From the NCBI GenBank assembly GCA_938039225.1, contig CALHVH010000020.1:1-26507 (forward strand): a stretch of 26,507 nt of DNA, in the 5' to 3' direction. The stretch comes from an uncultured Gammaproteobacteria bacterium. Lineage in GTDB: Bacteria; Pseudomonadota; Gammaproteobacteria; Steroidobacterales; JABDMI01. Each line of letters opens with the position of its first letter. The stretch's first letter is position 1. Positions 7,915 through 15,312 of this stretch are shown here, one piece after another. Under the pieces are notes generated by a model, which was given only the letters and a program-made list of their open reading frames with translations, ran no database searches and was not told the origin of the DNA. The translations under genes were made by a program, and so were the position numbers.

Positions 7915-7980
7915 TATTCTCATGATTGAAACGCTAAACCAGACTGAGTATCGCCACAGCCTGGCCCGCAAAGATTAACT

Positions 7981-7986
7981 ATTATA
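7981..7986 (-). promoter_or_regulatory. Possible -10 element for lolB
   Basis: The minus strand has a perfect TATAAT about 70 bases before the lipoprotein start and within the lolB-hemA divergent gap. No good -35 is visible at 16-18 bases. It is a plausible promoter only because of position and the exact -10. Confidence 0.35.
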
Positions 7987-8047
7987 CTGATATTTAAGAA
8001 AAAATATGGCGCAGAAAACATCATTTAGTTTTGTTGATAGTCTAGGC

Positions 8048-8081
8048 TTGATACCCTTTTACACACTAAATAATTTATAAT
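8048..8081 (+). promoter_or_regulatory. Possible hemA promoter region
   Basis: A perfect TATAAT (8076-8081) lies about 115 bases before the hemA start. TTGATA (8048-8053) is present but 22 bases away, longer than the preferred 17. The gap between lolB and hemA is about 280 bases, and nothing else in it is recognisable. Confidence 0.35.
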
Positions 8082-8196
8082 ACGGCCTGATTCATACTTA
8101 TTTACCTTCAATCCTTTAGGGAATTCTGCAATCCACATGACCATTGTCACTCCTCTACCCATTTTTTCGAACTGCGCAAAGCATTAGTGGTGTTGT

Positions 8197-9477
8197 ATGG
8201 CAATTGCATTATTAGGTATTAATCATACCTCTGCTCCGGTACAACTACGAGAACGCGTAGCATTTAATCCGGCAGAAATTTCTCATAGTTTAGACACTTT
8301 ATGTCAATTAGATGGTGTTAAAGAAGGCGTCATACTTTCAACCTGTAATCGTACTGAAATTTACGTTTCACACAGTTCTGAAAATACTCAAGACTTACAA
8401 ACAAAACTTCTGACATGGATGAAAGAAAGTCACACTTTAGACACCACGGCACAAGATGAAATAAGTCATTCTGTGTATTTCAAAATTGAACAAGAGTCTT
8501 TGCGTCATTTGCTTGCGGTTTCCTGTGGATTAGATTCGATGGTACTTGGTGAACCACAAATTTTTGGCCAAGTTAAAAGTGCTTATCAAGTTGCGAATGT
8601 GCATGGATCAGTTAAACAAGAGTTAGATAATGCTTTTCAATTTGTATTTCATACTGCAAAGAAAATTCGTACTCAAACAAAAATTGGGAATCATTCGGTT
8701 TCTCTAGCTTCTGCGGGTGTAAATTTAGGACAGAAAATTTTTTCTGGTTTTGAGAAGCACACCGCTATTTTAATTGGTGCAGGCGAAACCATCGAACTGG
8801 TAGCACAGCATTTGCACCAACAAGGTTGTAAGCGCATGGTTTTTGCTAATCGTTCGATTGAAAACGCGCATCGCTTAGCCAATGAATTTCATGGTTACTC
8901 TATAGTATTATCAGATTTAACTTCGCATTTGGCTGAGGCAGATATAATTTTCAGCTCAACCGCAAGCCCTGAACCAATATTGCATGTAAATGATTTTAAA
9001 ATGGCCTTAAAAACGCGCAAACGTAAACCTATGTTTGTTGTGGATTTAGCCGTGCCACGCGATATAGACCCCGCCAGTAAAGAGCTAGAAGATATTTACT
9101 TGTACAGCATTGATGATTTACATGAGATTGTAAGCGGCAACCAAGATGCACGTAAGCAAGAAGCTAAAAAAGCACAAACTATAGTGAATGAAGCGCTTGA
9201 GCTATTTACACAACGAAAAAATTTACGTGAAGCTAGTCCTGCAATACGCGAATTACGCGAACACTTTGTGGAGCAAAGAGATGAATTATTAAGTACAGCG
9301 ATTGAAAAACTCACTGCTGATAATGCCGAAAAAATATTAACTCAATTTGCCCATCAACTAACTAATCGTTTTTTACATCAACCAACCAAAGAACTTCGTA
9401 CGAGTATTAGCGAAGAGAACTCTGCACGTGTTGATGACATCCTTAAAATTCTCGTCGATCAAGACAAAGATAAATAA
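8197..9477 (+). CDS. hemA: Glutamyl-tRNA reductase
   Basis: First committed step of the C5 tetrapyrrole pathway: NADPH-dependent reduction of glutamyl-tRNA(Glu) to glutamate-1-semialdehyde. The catalytic Cys50 lies in STCNRTEIY, with GINHTSAPVQLRERVAF before it and the SCGLDSMVLGEPQIFGQVK motif after. A Rossmann NADPH domain follows (LIGAGETIELVAQHL, near residue 190), then the helical dimerisation domain (residues about 310-420). The 426-residue length is normal. The ribosome site is weak. prfA starts only six bases after the stop, the conserved hemA-prfA operon. Confidence 0.98.
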   Translation: MAIALLGINHTSAPVQLRERVAFNPAEISHSLDTLCQLDGVKEGVILSTCNRTEIYVSHSSENTQDLQTKLLTWMKESHTLDTTAQDEISHSVYFKIEQESLRHLLAVSCGLDSMVLGEPQIFGQVKSAYQVANVHGSVKQELDNAFQFVFHTAKKIRTQTKIGNHSVSLASAGVNLGQKIFSGFEKHTAILIGAGETIELVAQHLHQQGCKRMVFANRSIENAHRLANEFHGYSIVLSDLTSHLAEADIIFSSTASPEPILHVNDFKMALKTRKRKPMFVVDLAVPRDIDPASKELEDIYLYSIDDLHEIVSGNQDARKQEAKKAQTIVNEALELFTQRKNLREASPAIRELREHFVEQRDELLSTAIEKLTADNAEKILTQFAHQLTNRFLHQPTKELRTSISEENSARVDDILKILVDQDKDK

Positions 9478-9483
9478 ACCTTT

Positions 9484-10572
9484 ATGAAAGATTCTATTAA
9501 GCTAAAACTAGAAACTCTATGCGATCGTTTTGAAGAGATTGCCGGCTTGCTTGCCGTGCCCGAAATCATTAATGACCAAAATAAGTTCCGAGAGCTTTCA
9601 AAAGAATACTCAAACCTTGAACCCGTAGTTAAACAGTTCAATCTGCACATGAGTTTATTGGAAGACAAAGAAGCAGCTGAAGAAATGCTTAAAGATTCTG
9701 ATCCTGATATTCGAGACATGGGCAAAGAAGAACTCAATGAAATTACTCAAAACCTTGATAAAGGCGAACTGGAATTACAGAAATTATTAATCCCTAAAGA
9801 TCCGCATGATGACAGCAATATCTTCTTAGAAATTAGAGCGGGTACTGGTGGTGATGAAGCCGCTATTTTTTCTGGTGACTTATTTAAAATGTACTCTCGC
9901 TATTTTGATACGCAAGGCTGGCGGGTAGAAATCCTTTCTGAAAATGAAGGTGATCACGGTGGTTATAAAGAAATTATTAGCCGCGTTGTAGGTAATGGTG
10001 CGTATTCTCAACTAAAATTCGAATCAGGTGCTCATCGTGTACAACGTGTTCCCGATACAGAATCTCAAGGCCGAGTACATACCTCGGCTTGTACTGTTGC
10101 CGTATTACCCGAACTTGATGCTGTTGAAGCGACAGAAATTAATCCAGCCGATTTACGTGTGGATACCTTTAGAGCCTCAGGTGCAGGTGGTCAGCACGTA
10201 AATAAAACCGATTCTGCAATTCGCATAACGCATTTACCAACGGGTACCGTAGTTGAGTGTCAGGATGAGCGTTCGCAACATAAGAACAGGGCTAGAGCAA
10301 TGTCCTTGCTACAAACTCGCTTATTAACAGCCGAACAAGATAAACAACAAAATGAGCAAGCCAGTAAAAGAAAGTCATTAGTTGGAAGTGGCGATCGCTC
10401 TGAACGTATTCGCACTTACAACTACCCTCAAGGCCGAGTTACAGATCATAGGATCAATCTAACCTTATATAAGCTTGCTGAAGTTATGGAAGGTGATTTA
10501 GGTGCTGTGATTCAACCACTTATTAATGAATATCAGGCCGATTTACTAGCTGAGTTGAGCACGGATGAATAA
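9484..10572 (+). CDS. prfA: Peptide chain release factor 1
   Basis: Reads UAA and UAG stop codons and triggers peptide release. The codon-recognition tripeptide of the RF1 PxT type is PDT, in HRVQRVPDTESQGR near residue 190, which separates it from RF2 (SPF). The universally conserved GGQ is in RASGAGGQHVNKT near residue 235; its Gln is the methylation target of PrmC. The 362-residue length fits. It follows hemA closely. In most gammaproteobacteria prmC comes next, but here prmC lies 12 kb away, next to murI. Confidence 0.98.
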   Translation: MKDSIKLKLETLCDRFEEIAGLLAVPEIINDQNKFRELSKEYSNLEPVVKQFNLHMSLLEDKEAAEEMLKDSDPDIRDMGKEELNEITQNLDKGELELQKLLIPKDPHDDSNIFLEIRAGTGGDEAAIFSGDLFKMYSRYFDTQGWRVEILSENEGDHGGYKEIISRVVGNGAYSQLKFESGAHRVQRVPDTESQGRVHTSACTVAVLPELDAVEATEINPADLRVDTFRASGAGGQHVNKTDSAIRITHLPTGTVVECQDERSQHKNRARAMSLLQTRLLTAEQDKQQNEQASKRKSLVGSGDRSERIRTYNYPQGRVTDHRINLTLYKLAEVMEGDLGAVIQPLINEYQADLLAELSTDE

Positions 10573-10635
10573 TTCGATATAAGCATATTGCTATATGTTA
10601 TCGAAAGAACTTCTTTCAAGACATATAATCTTGAA
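10573..10635. repeat. Cluster of three inverted repeats after prfA
   Basis: Immediately after the prfA stop come three palindromes end to end. TTCGATA/TATCGAA arms span 10573-10605 and enclose an inner AGCA/TGCT. GAAAGAA-C-TTCTTTC is at 10603-10617, and TTCAAGA/TCTTGAA at 10615-10635. Their edges overlap by a few bases. None has a T-tract, so a simple intrinsic terminator is unlikely. They mark the point where the gene order departs from hemA-prfA-prmC. Confidence 0.6.
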
Positions 10636-10654
10636 TTGAAATAACCAGCCCTCA

Positions 10655-10680
10655 TATAAGGTCCTTATAGGAACCTTATA
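10655..10680. promoter_or_regulatory. Palindromic operator candidate before the cysteine synthase gene
   Basis: A 26-base palindrome has arms TATAAGGTCC and GAACCTTATA (nine of ten positions pair) around TTATAG. It ends 13 bases before the start codon, where a bound regulator would block transcription or translation. Size and symmetry suit a dimeric regulator such as an Rrf2-type or LysR-type protein, but the regulator is not identified. It could also fold as an mRNA hairpin. Confidence 0.5.
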
Positions 10681-10693
10681 AATACTAAATGCT

Positions 10694-11692
10694 ATGAACT
10701 ATCATAAAAATATCATTGAACAAATCGGAAACACGCCTCTAATCAAACTGCAAAAAGCCTCTGAAGAGACTGGCTGCACAATTTTAGCTAAATGTGAGAA
10801 TCTAAATCCAGGTGGTTCAATCAAAGACCGTACCGCTTTGGGTTTAATTCGCAATGCCGAAGCCAATGGAACCCTAAAACCAGGGGGAACCATTGTTGAA
10901 GGTACAGCTGGAAATACAGGTATTGGTTTAGCATTAGTTGCAAATGCTCTAGGGTATAAAACGGTTATCTTTATGCCCGAAACTCAAAGCCAAGAGAAAA
11001 TTGACACTTTACGCATGTATGGTGCTGATGTACGTCTTGTACCCGCGGTGCCATTTAGAGATCCAAATAACTATGTACATCAGTCAGAAAGATTGGCTAA
11101 TGAGATGAAAGCTCGTGGTGAGTGCGTAGTGTGGATGCAGCAATTTGATAATACTGCAAACAGTGACTGGCATTACAAAACCACCGGCCCTGAGATTTGG
11201 GAACAGACCAAAGGGAAAATTGATGCATTTGCATTTGCTTCTGGCACAGGCGGTACCATCAGTGGTGTCGGCCGCTATCTCAAAGAACAAAATAAAGATA
11301 TTACTATCGCTCTAACCGATCCAACCGGATCTGGTTTATATAATTATTACACACACGGCGAGATGAAAATCGAAGGCTCTTCTATATCTGAAGGCATAGG
11401 AACTTCTCGCATTACGGCCAATATGGCACTTGCAAAGGTTGACATGGCCTTTCAAGTTCCCGATACTCAATCTCTACCTGTGATTTATGACCTTATGCAA
11501 TATGAAGGTTTGAACGTGGGTGGTTCAAGCGGTGTTAATGTTGCTGGAGCTATTCAATTAGCTAAAAAAATTGGTCCAGGTAAAACCATCGTAACCGTTC
11601 TTTGTGACTTAGGAACACGTTACAAAAACAAACTAGCAAACCCTGATTTTTTACGCTCAAAAGGATTACCAGTTGCGCCATGGTTTGAATAA
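10694..11692 (+). CDS. PLP-dependent cysteine synthase family protein
   Basis: Fold-type II PLP enzyme of 332 residues. The PLP lysine is Lys44 in NPGGSIKDRTA; GTAGNTGIGLALVA is the substrate-loop motif and ASGTGGTISGVGRYL binds the phosphate. It most likely makes cysteine from O-acetylserine and sulfide. The family also contains CBS, and its QQFDNTANSDWHY and EGIGTSRIT motifs are seen in a CysK-like subgroup, so a homocysteine or other sulfur donor cannot be excluded. It has no CBS domains. No Shine-Dalgarno is evident, and a strong palindrome lies just upstream. A rhodanese lipoprotein gene follows by 40 bases, probably in the same transcript. Confidence 0.85.
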   Translation: MNYHKNIIEQIGNTPLIKLQKASEETGCTILAKCENLNPGGSIKDRTALGLIRNAEANGTLKPGGTIVEGTAGNTGIGLALVANALGYKTVIFMPETQSQEKIDTLRMYGADVRLVPAVPFRDPNNYVHQSERLANEMKARGECVVWMQQFDNTANSDWHYKTTGPEIWEQTKGKIDAFAFASGTGGTISGVGRYLKEQNKDITIALTDPTGSGLYNYYTHGEMKIEGSSISEGIGTSRITANMALAKVDMAFQVPDTQSLPVIYDLMQYEGLNVGGSSGVNVAGAIQLAKKIGPGKTIVTVLCDLGTRYKNKLANPDFLRSKGLPVAPWFE

Positions 11693-11731
11693 AATAAATC
11701 ACGTGAAGTTTTTTCTTTTTTGGAGAATATA

Positions 11732-12169
11732 ATGCAGACTTTATTTAAAATAATTTTCTTCACATTCCTCAGCGTATTACTATTAGCTTGCAGCCAAAAT
11801 AAGGCCGAACTTACAAGCAGCACAAATACAAAGCAACCCGTAAAAGAAATAACGGTAAACGACCTTACAGAAAATACTCTCGATAAATACCTAATTATCG
11901 ATGTCAGAGAATCCAATGAATTAAAAGTTGGCATGATACCTAAAGCTATCCATATTCCTATGGGTCAAATAGCCTCTGAACTCCCAGCGTTTTTAGAAAA
12001 AAACAATAAAAACCAAAGTCTTTCAGAATTAAAAAACAAACCGATATTGCTCTACTGTGGCAGTGGTAAACGTTCTTACACTTCAGCTGAAACCCTTCAA
12101 AAACTTGGGTTTACAAATCTAACATCACTGGATGGCGGTTTTAATGCATATAATGCTATGAGCAAATAA
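11732..12169 (+). CDS. Rhodanese-like domain lipoprotein
   Basis: Exported single-domain rhodanese. The ATG used here has a GGAG seven bases upstream; an earlier in-frame TTG at 11720 is less likely. The signal peptide ends in lipobox LLAC at about residue 20. The domain starts YLIIDVRESNE and has the catalytic loop CGSGKRS, with Cys as the sulfur-accepting residue, then GGFNAY at the end. Such proteins move sulfane sulfur or cyanide sulfur, here in the periplasm or at the outer membrane. It stands 40 bases after a cysteine-synthase-like gene, so a role in sulfur handling is reasonable, but the substrate is not known. Confidence 0.88.
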   Translation: MQTLFKIIFFTFLSVLLLACSQNKAELTSSTNTKQPVKEITVNDLTENTLDKYLIIDVRESNELKVGMIPKAIHIPMGQIASELPAFLEKNNKNQSLSELKNKPILLYCGSGKRSYTSAETLQKLGFTNLTSLDGGFNAYNAMSK

Positions 12170-12247
12170 ATCCTTGTTAATTTAGCATTGCACGACTACT
12201 ATAAACATAAGCCTCAACTGAGAAAATTAGTTTTTAAAGGAAATGTC

Positions 12248-12961
12248 ATGCGCCTACTAAAAATCGTCTTACTATCTTTATTCACATTTGCAATGCAAAA
12301 TACTTTTGCTGATTATCTTGAAGAAATTGTTGTAACAGGTACAAGAAATATTGACTCAGGTCCCATCGTTTATACAACCACAGGCGATTTTTTATTACAA
12401 GAAATCAGCTTGGTTAATGACTCTCTAGAAGTGGATGAGCGAAAAGCCGATGTTAAAAAAACCTTTATAAATTTACTTGCTCAAGCAAAAAAGAATGACA
12501 AAATTCAGGTTTCAAGGGGTGACAGTAAACTCTACAGCGTAGATTCGGCTTCAGACTTTGAGTTACTTTATGGTGATGTAAATCGTAAAGGCAGCTTGAA
12601 TGTAATTCTCAAAGTAAATCTCAAAGATCGTGACAAAGACACTAAGCTAGAAAGCATATTTGAGAATTTCACAAACTCTATTGAACGTGCTGGCCGGACA
12701 CAAGTTTTTGATTATGCTGATGAAGAAATCAGTATTGTTAACCCAAGACAGTATCGAAAAAAATTAATTTCTGCCATTAGCAAAGACATCAATCACATTA
12801 CTAAATCCTTAGGGCCAGAATATCGAGTCATTCTAGATGGCATGGATAATGAGATGAACTGGCAGCGTGAAGGCGAAGATAATGTGACTTTCTCCTTACC
12901 CTATTCATTTAAGGTTATACCACAGAATATTAATAGCCTAGTTAGTGGGTACGACGATTAA
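12248..12961 (+). CDS. Exported SIMPL-like (DUF541-like) protein of unknown function
   Basis: The ATG at 12248 is preferred because AAAGG precedes it and a signal peptide follows (MRLLKIVLLSLFTFAMQ, cleavage near TFA-DY). The upstream extension to 12188 is not signal-like. The mature start DYLEEIVVTGTR looks like the TonB-box signature of outer-membrane receptors, but the protein is only about 237 residues and has no barrel. The pattern of beta strand with VTGTR, a long helix (ADVKKTFINLLAQAKK), strands (LNVILKVNLKD), a helix, and a final helix-strand (YRKKLISAISKDINHI) resembles SIMPL/DUF541 proteins. That assignment is by eye and tentative. It follows the rhodanese gene on the same strand. 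Confidence 0.55.
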   Translation: MRLLKIVLLSLFTFAMQNTFADYLEEIVVTGTRNIDSGPIVYTTTGDFLLQEISLVNDSLEVDERKADVKKTFINLLAQAKKNDKIQVSRGDSKLYSVDSASDFELLYGDVNRKGSLNVILKVNLKDRDKDTKLESIFENFTNSIERAGRTQVFDYADEEISIVNPRQYRKKLISAISKDINHITKSLGPEYRVILDGMDNEMNWQREGEDNVTFSLPYSFKVIPQNINSLVSGYDD

Positions 12962-12974
12962 TGAGATTAGACAT

Positions 12975-13517
12975 TTAAAATATCTTGTCTATCCCAACCA
13001 CTAATACACCCAATAAACTAGACCAAAGCAAACAAGCTAAAACATCATAAGTAAAATACTTTAATTTAGACATACCACTAATACCAGTAATTAATGGAAT
13101 CAAACTTCTAATTGCTGGTATTAGTCGGCCAATAAATATAGCCCAATATCCGCGTTTGCGAATCATCTCTTCAGCCTTCTCAACTTTAGTCTTGTATTTA
13201 TGTGCAAACTTCGAATGATGAAAACTTGGTCCAATATACCTACCCAGCCAATAACCCGAGTGGTCACCTAATAATGCTCCAATAAAAGCCAATGGCAACA
13301 TCTGCGGCAGCGTGGCTAAACCATTGGTATAAAGCACTGTACAGATTGTTAATAGAATGACTCCAGTGATGAATAAGCCTATGCCAACGCAGGCCTCTAA
13401 AAATGCGAATGCGGGTACTGCAAGGATTGCAATATCTTTATTATTGCTTAACCAGCTTGTGATTTGTTCTTCGATATTTTTCTCAATTAAAAAATTATTA
13501 CTTTTAAACTTACGAAT
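12975..13517 (-). CDS. DedA/SNARE-associated family membrane protein, non-canonical start
   Basis: DedA-family inner-membrane protein, a group that includes undecaprenyl phosphate and phospholipid flippases. Seen: GDHSGYWLGRYIG, the re-entrant-loop motif FIGRLIPAIRSLIPLITGISGM, and C-terminal membrane helices. The first ATG/GTG/TTG in frame is GTG at 13337, which would cut off the first membrane segment. The frame stays open back to 13523 and encodes recognisable DedA N-terminal sequence (AVPAFAFLEACVGIGLFITG). No ATG, GTG or TTG lies there; only ATT codons at 13517 and 13487 could start it. Either a rare ATT start is used or the gene has lost its start. The start given is therefore a guess. 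Confidence 0.75.
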   Translation of the reverse strand: MRKFKSNNFLIEKNIEEQITSWLSNNKDIAILAVPAFAFLEACVGIGLFITGVILLTICTVLYTNGLATLPQMLPLAFIGALLGDHSGYWLGRYIGPSFHHSKFAHKYKTKVEKAEEMIRKRGYWAIFIGRLIPAIRSLIPLITGISGMSKLKYFTYDVLACLLWSSLLGVLVVGIDKIF

Positions 13518-13534
13518 AAAAACTTATTTCAGAG

Positions 13535-13990
13535 TTATCTATCTGGGAATACTGCTGTGCGTTTTACTTCTCCATAGGCAAAACTTGTATCCATAGATGA
13601 TACACCAGTTATCTTATGAATCTTTCGACGTACAAATTCTTCGTAGTCTTGCAAACTGGAAACAATGACTCTGATCAAATAATCCCAATCCCCTGTCATC
13701 AAATAGCATTCAAGTATCTCTGGAATGTCTTTAATTTCGGATTCAAATACTTGTATGCTTTTTTCAGAATGCTGATTTAAACGAATTCGCATAAACACCG
13801 TAACCGGTAAACCAACCTGTGTTTGATCCACCACAGCAGCATAGCCCTTAATAATGCCCTGCTTCTCTAATAAACGCACTCTACGCAAACATGGTGAGGC
13901 CGACAAATTGACTCTTTTTGCCAGTTCTTCATTACTCAAACGCCCATTTGCTTGTAGCTCTCTAATAATTTTTTTATCAGTTTCATCCAT
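13535..13990 (-). CDS. Lrp/AsnC-family transcriptional regulator
   Basis: DNA-binding regulator of 151 residues: N-terminal helix-turn-helix (NEELAKRVNLSASPCLRRVRLLEKQGII, residues about 20-47 with typical LSASPCLRRV recognition helix) and C-terminal RAM ligand domain (MTGDWDYLIRV). It is divergent from methionine gamma-lyase across a 119-base AT-rich gap. The same arrangement is known in Pseudomonas putida, where the Lrp-like MdeR activates mdeA. By analogy it probably senses an amino acid (Met, Leu or Cys) and controls the lyase gene. A GGTGAT ribosome site precedes the ATG. The DedA gene lies downstream on the same strand. Confidence 0.93.
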   Translation of the reverse strand: MDETDKKIIRELQANGRLSNEELAKRVNLSASPCLRRVRLLEKQGIIKGYAAVVDQTQVGLPVTVFMRIRLNQHSEKSIQVFESEIKDIPEILECYLMTGDWDYLIRVIVSSLQDYEEFVRRKIHKITGVSSMDTSFAYGEVKRTAVFPDR

Positions 13991-14109
13991 ATATCACCAA
14001 ATTTTAGCATTTTCTATCAAAATTAGAATCATTTATAGCATATATAGCAAGGTAATTGCTCGGCTATTTAGTCATAATTTTATTTTGAATATACACGGTG
14101 GGGATAGAA
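13991..14109. promoter_or_regulatory. Divergent promoter/operator region between the lrp-type gene and methionine gamma-lyase
   Basis: This AT-rich gap must hold both promoters and the binding sites of the Lrp-type regulator. Short inverted repeats are visible, for example ATAGC (14044-14048) with GCTAT (14062-14066) and AGCA with TGCT between them. I could not pick convincing -35/-10 pairs. Confidence 0.4.
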
Positions 14110-15312
14110 ATGACTATCAATAAAAACAGCTTTAGCACCTCAGCTATCCATCATGGGTTTGAAGAATTAGAGCTACATGGTTCTTTGATCCCGCCAATCT
14201 ATATGACCTCGACCTACGCCTTTAAAAACGTAGCGCAAGGTGCTGCTCGGTTCTCTGGAGAAGAGCCTGGTCATTTTTATTCACGTATTAGTAATCCTAC
14301 AGTTGAAATTTTAGAAACGCGCTTTGCTAAATTAGAGAAAGCACAAGCCTGCGTCGCTTTTGCTTCTGGCATGGGGGCAATTACCTCTGTGCTGTGGACA
14401 CTTTTGCAAAGCGGTGACGAAATACTGGTTGATAAAACTTTATATGCCTGCACTTTCGCTTTCATGCAACATGGATTAACCAAGTTTGGTATTAACGTTA
14501 CTTGTGTTGACATGACAAACCATTCAGCGCTTAAAAGTGCATTAGCCTCTAAGCCAAAACTTATATTTTTTGAAACTCCAACAAATCCAAATATGCGCTT
14601 GATAGATATAGAAACTGTGAGCAAGTTAATAAAAGCACAAAACACCATAATGATTGTGGACAACACTTACGCTACCCCCTACCTTTGTAATCCCATTGAG
14701 CTAGGTGCCGATATAGTGGTTCATTCAGCTACCAAATACATTAGTGGTCATGGTGATGTTATCGCCGGTTTAGCTGTTGGGACACATGAAATGATGCAAA
14801 GAGTACGTCTTGAGGGCTTAAAAGATATGACAGGTGCAGTTATGACTCCACTAACTGCCCATCAACTAATGCGTGGACTAAAAACCTTAGATTTACGCAT
14901 GCAAAAACATTGTGAAAACGCCAACACAATTGCCTCACACCTTGCTGCGCACCCTCTTGTGGAAACAATCTATTATCCCGGTGATAGTAATAACCCTTAT
15001 CACTTGTTAGCATCAAGGCAAATGCGAGGTTTTGGCGGAATGCTGGCCTTTACTCTAAAAAGCAAAAACAAACTACAAACTGGAATTGGTATGATGAACC
15101 AACTTAAAATGATTCGTTTAGCAGTTAGTTTAGGAGATGCTGAAACACTTATCCAACACCCGGCCAGCATGGTACATTCTTTATGTACTCCTGAAGAGCG
15201 TATCAAGCAAGGCATTGATGATGGATTGGTACGTATGTCTGTTGGCTTGGAAAACGCTGAAGATATTTGGAATGATCTAAAACAAGCCATTGATTATGCA
15301 AATACTTTATAA
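14110..15312 (+). CDS. mdeA: Methionine gamma-lyase
   Basis: PLP enzyme that splits L-methionine into methanethiol, ammonia and 2-oxobutyrate. It belongs to the Cys/Met metabolism PLP family: PLP lysine Lys209 in HSATKYISGHGD, Tyr57/Arg59 in FYSRISNPT that hold the phosphate of the neighbouring subunit, and Tyr112. What separates it from cystathionine lyases is Cys114 in LYACTFAFMQHG, matching the diagnostic Cys116 of P. putida methionine gamma-lyase. The ATG at 14110 follows GGGG; an upstream GTG at 14098 lies within the ribosome site and is rejected. The 400-residue length fits. The gene ends tail to tail with pxpC, their stops overlapping in TTATAA. Confidence 0.9.
   Translation: MTINKNSFSTSAIHHGFEELELHGSLIPPIYMTSTYAFKNVAQGAARFSGEEPGHFYSRISNPTVEILETRFAKLEKAQACVAFASGMGAITSVLWTLLQSGDEILVDKTLYACTFAFMQHGLTKFGINVTCVDMTNHSALKSALASKPKLIFFETPTNPNMRLIDIETVSKLIKAQNTIMIVDNTYATPYLCNPIELGADIVVHSATKYISGHGDVIAGLAVGTHEMMQRVRLEGLKDMTGAVMTPLTAHQLMRGLKTLDLRMQKHCENANTIASHLAAHPLVETIYYPGDSNNPYHLLASRQMRGFGGMLAFTLKSKNKLQTGIGMMNQLKMIRLAVSLGDAETLIQHPASMVHSLCTPEERIKQGIDDGLVRMSVGLENAEDIWNDLKQAIDYANTL

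Noticed and set aside
10573..10680. CRISPR-like repeats after prfA
   Set aside because: The palindromes differ in sequence and are not evenly spaced direct repeats, so this is not an array.
12188..12247. Upstream extension of the SIMPL-like gene from an early in-frame start
   Set aside because: It puts about 20 charged residues before a normal signal peptide, while ATG 12248 has a good ribosome site.
13357..13596. Plus-strand open frame opposite the DedA N-terminal region
   Set aside because: The minus strand encodes recognisable DedA sequence there, and the plus frame has no family resemblance or ribosome site.
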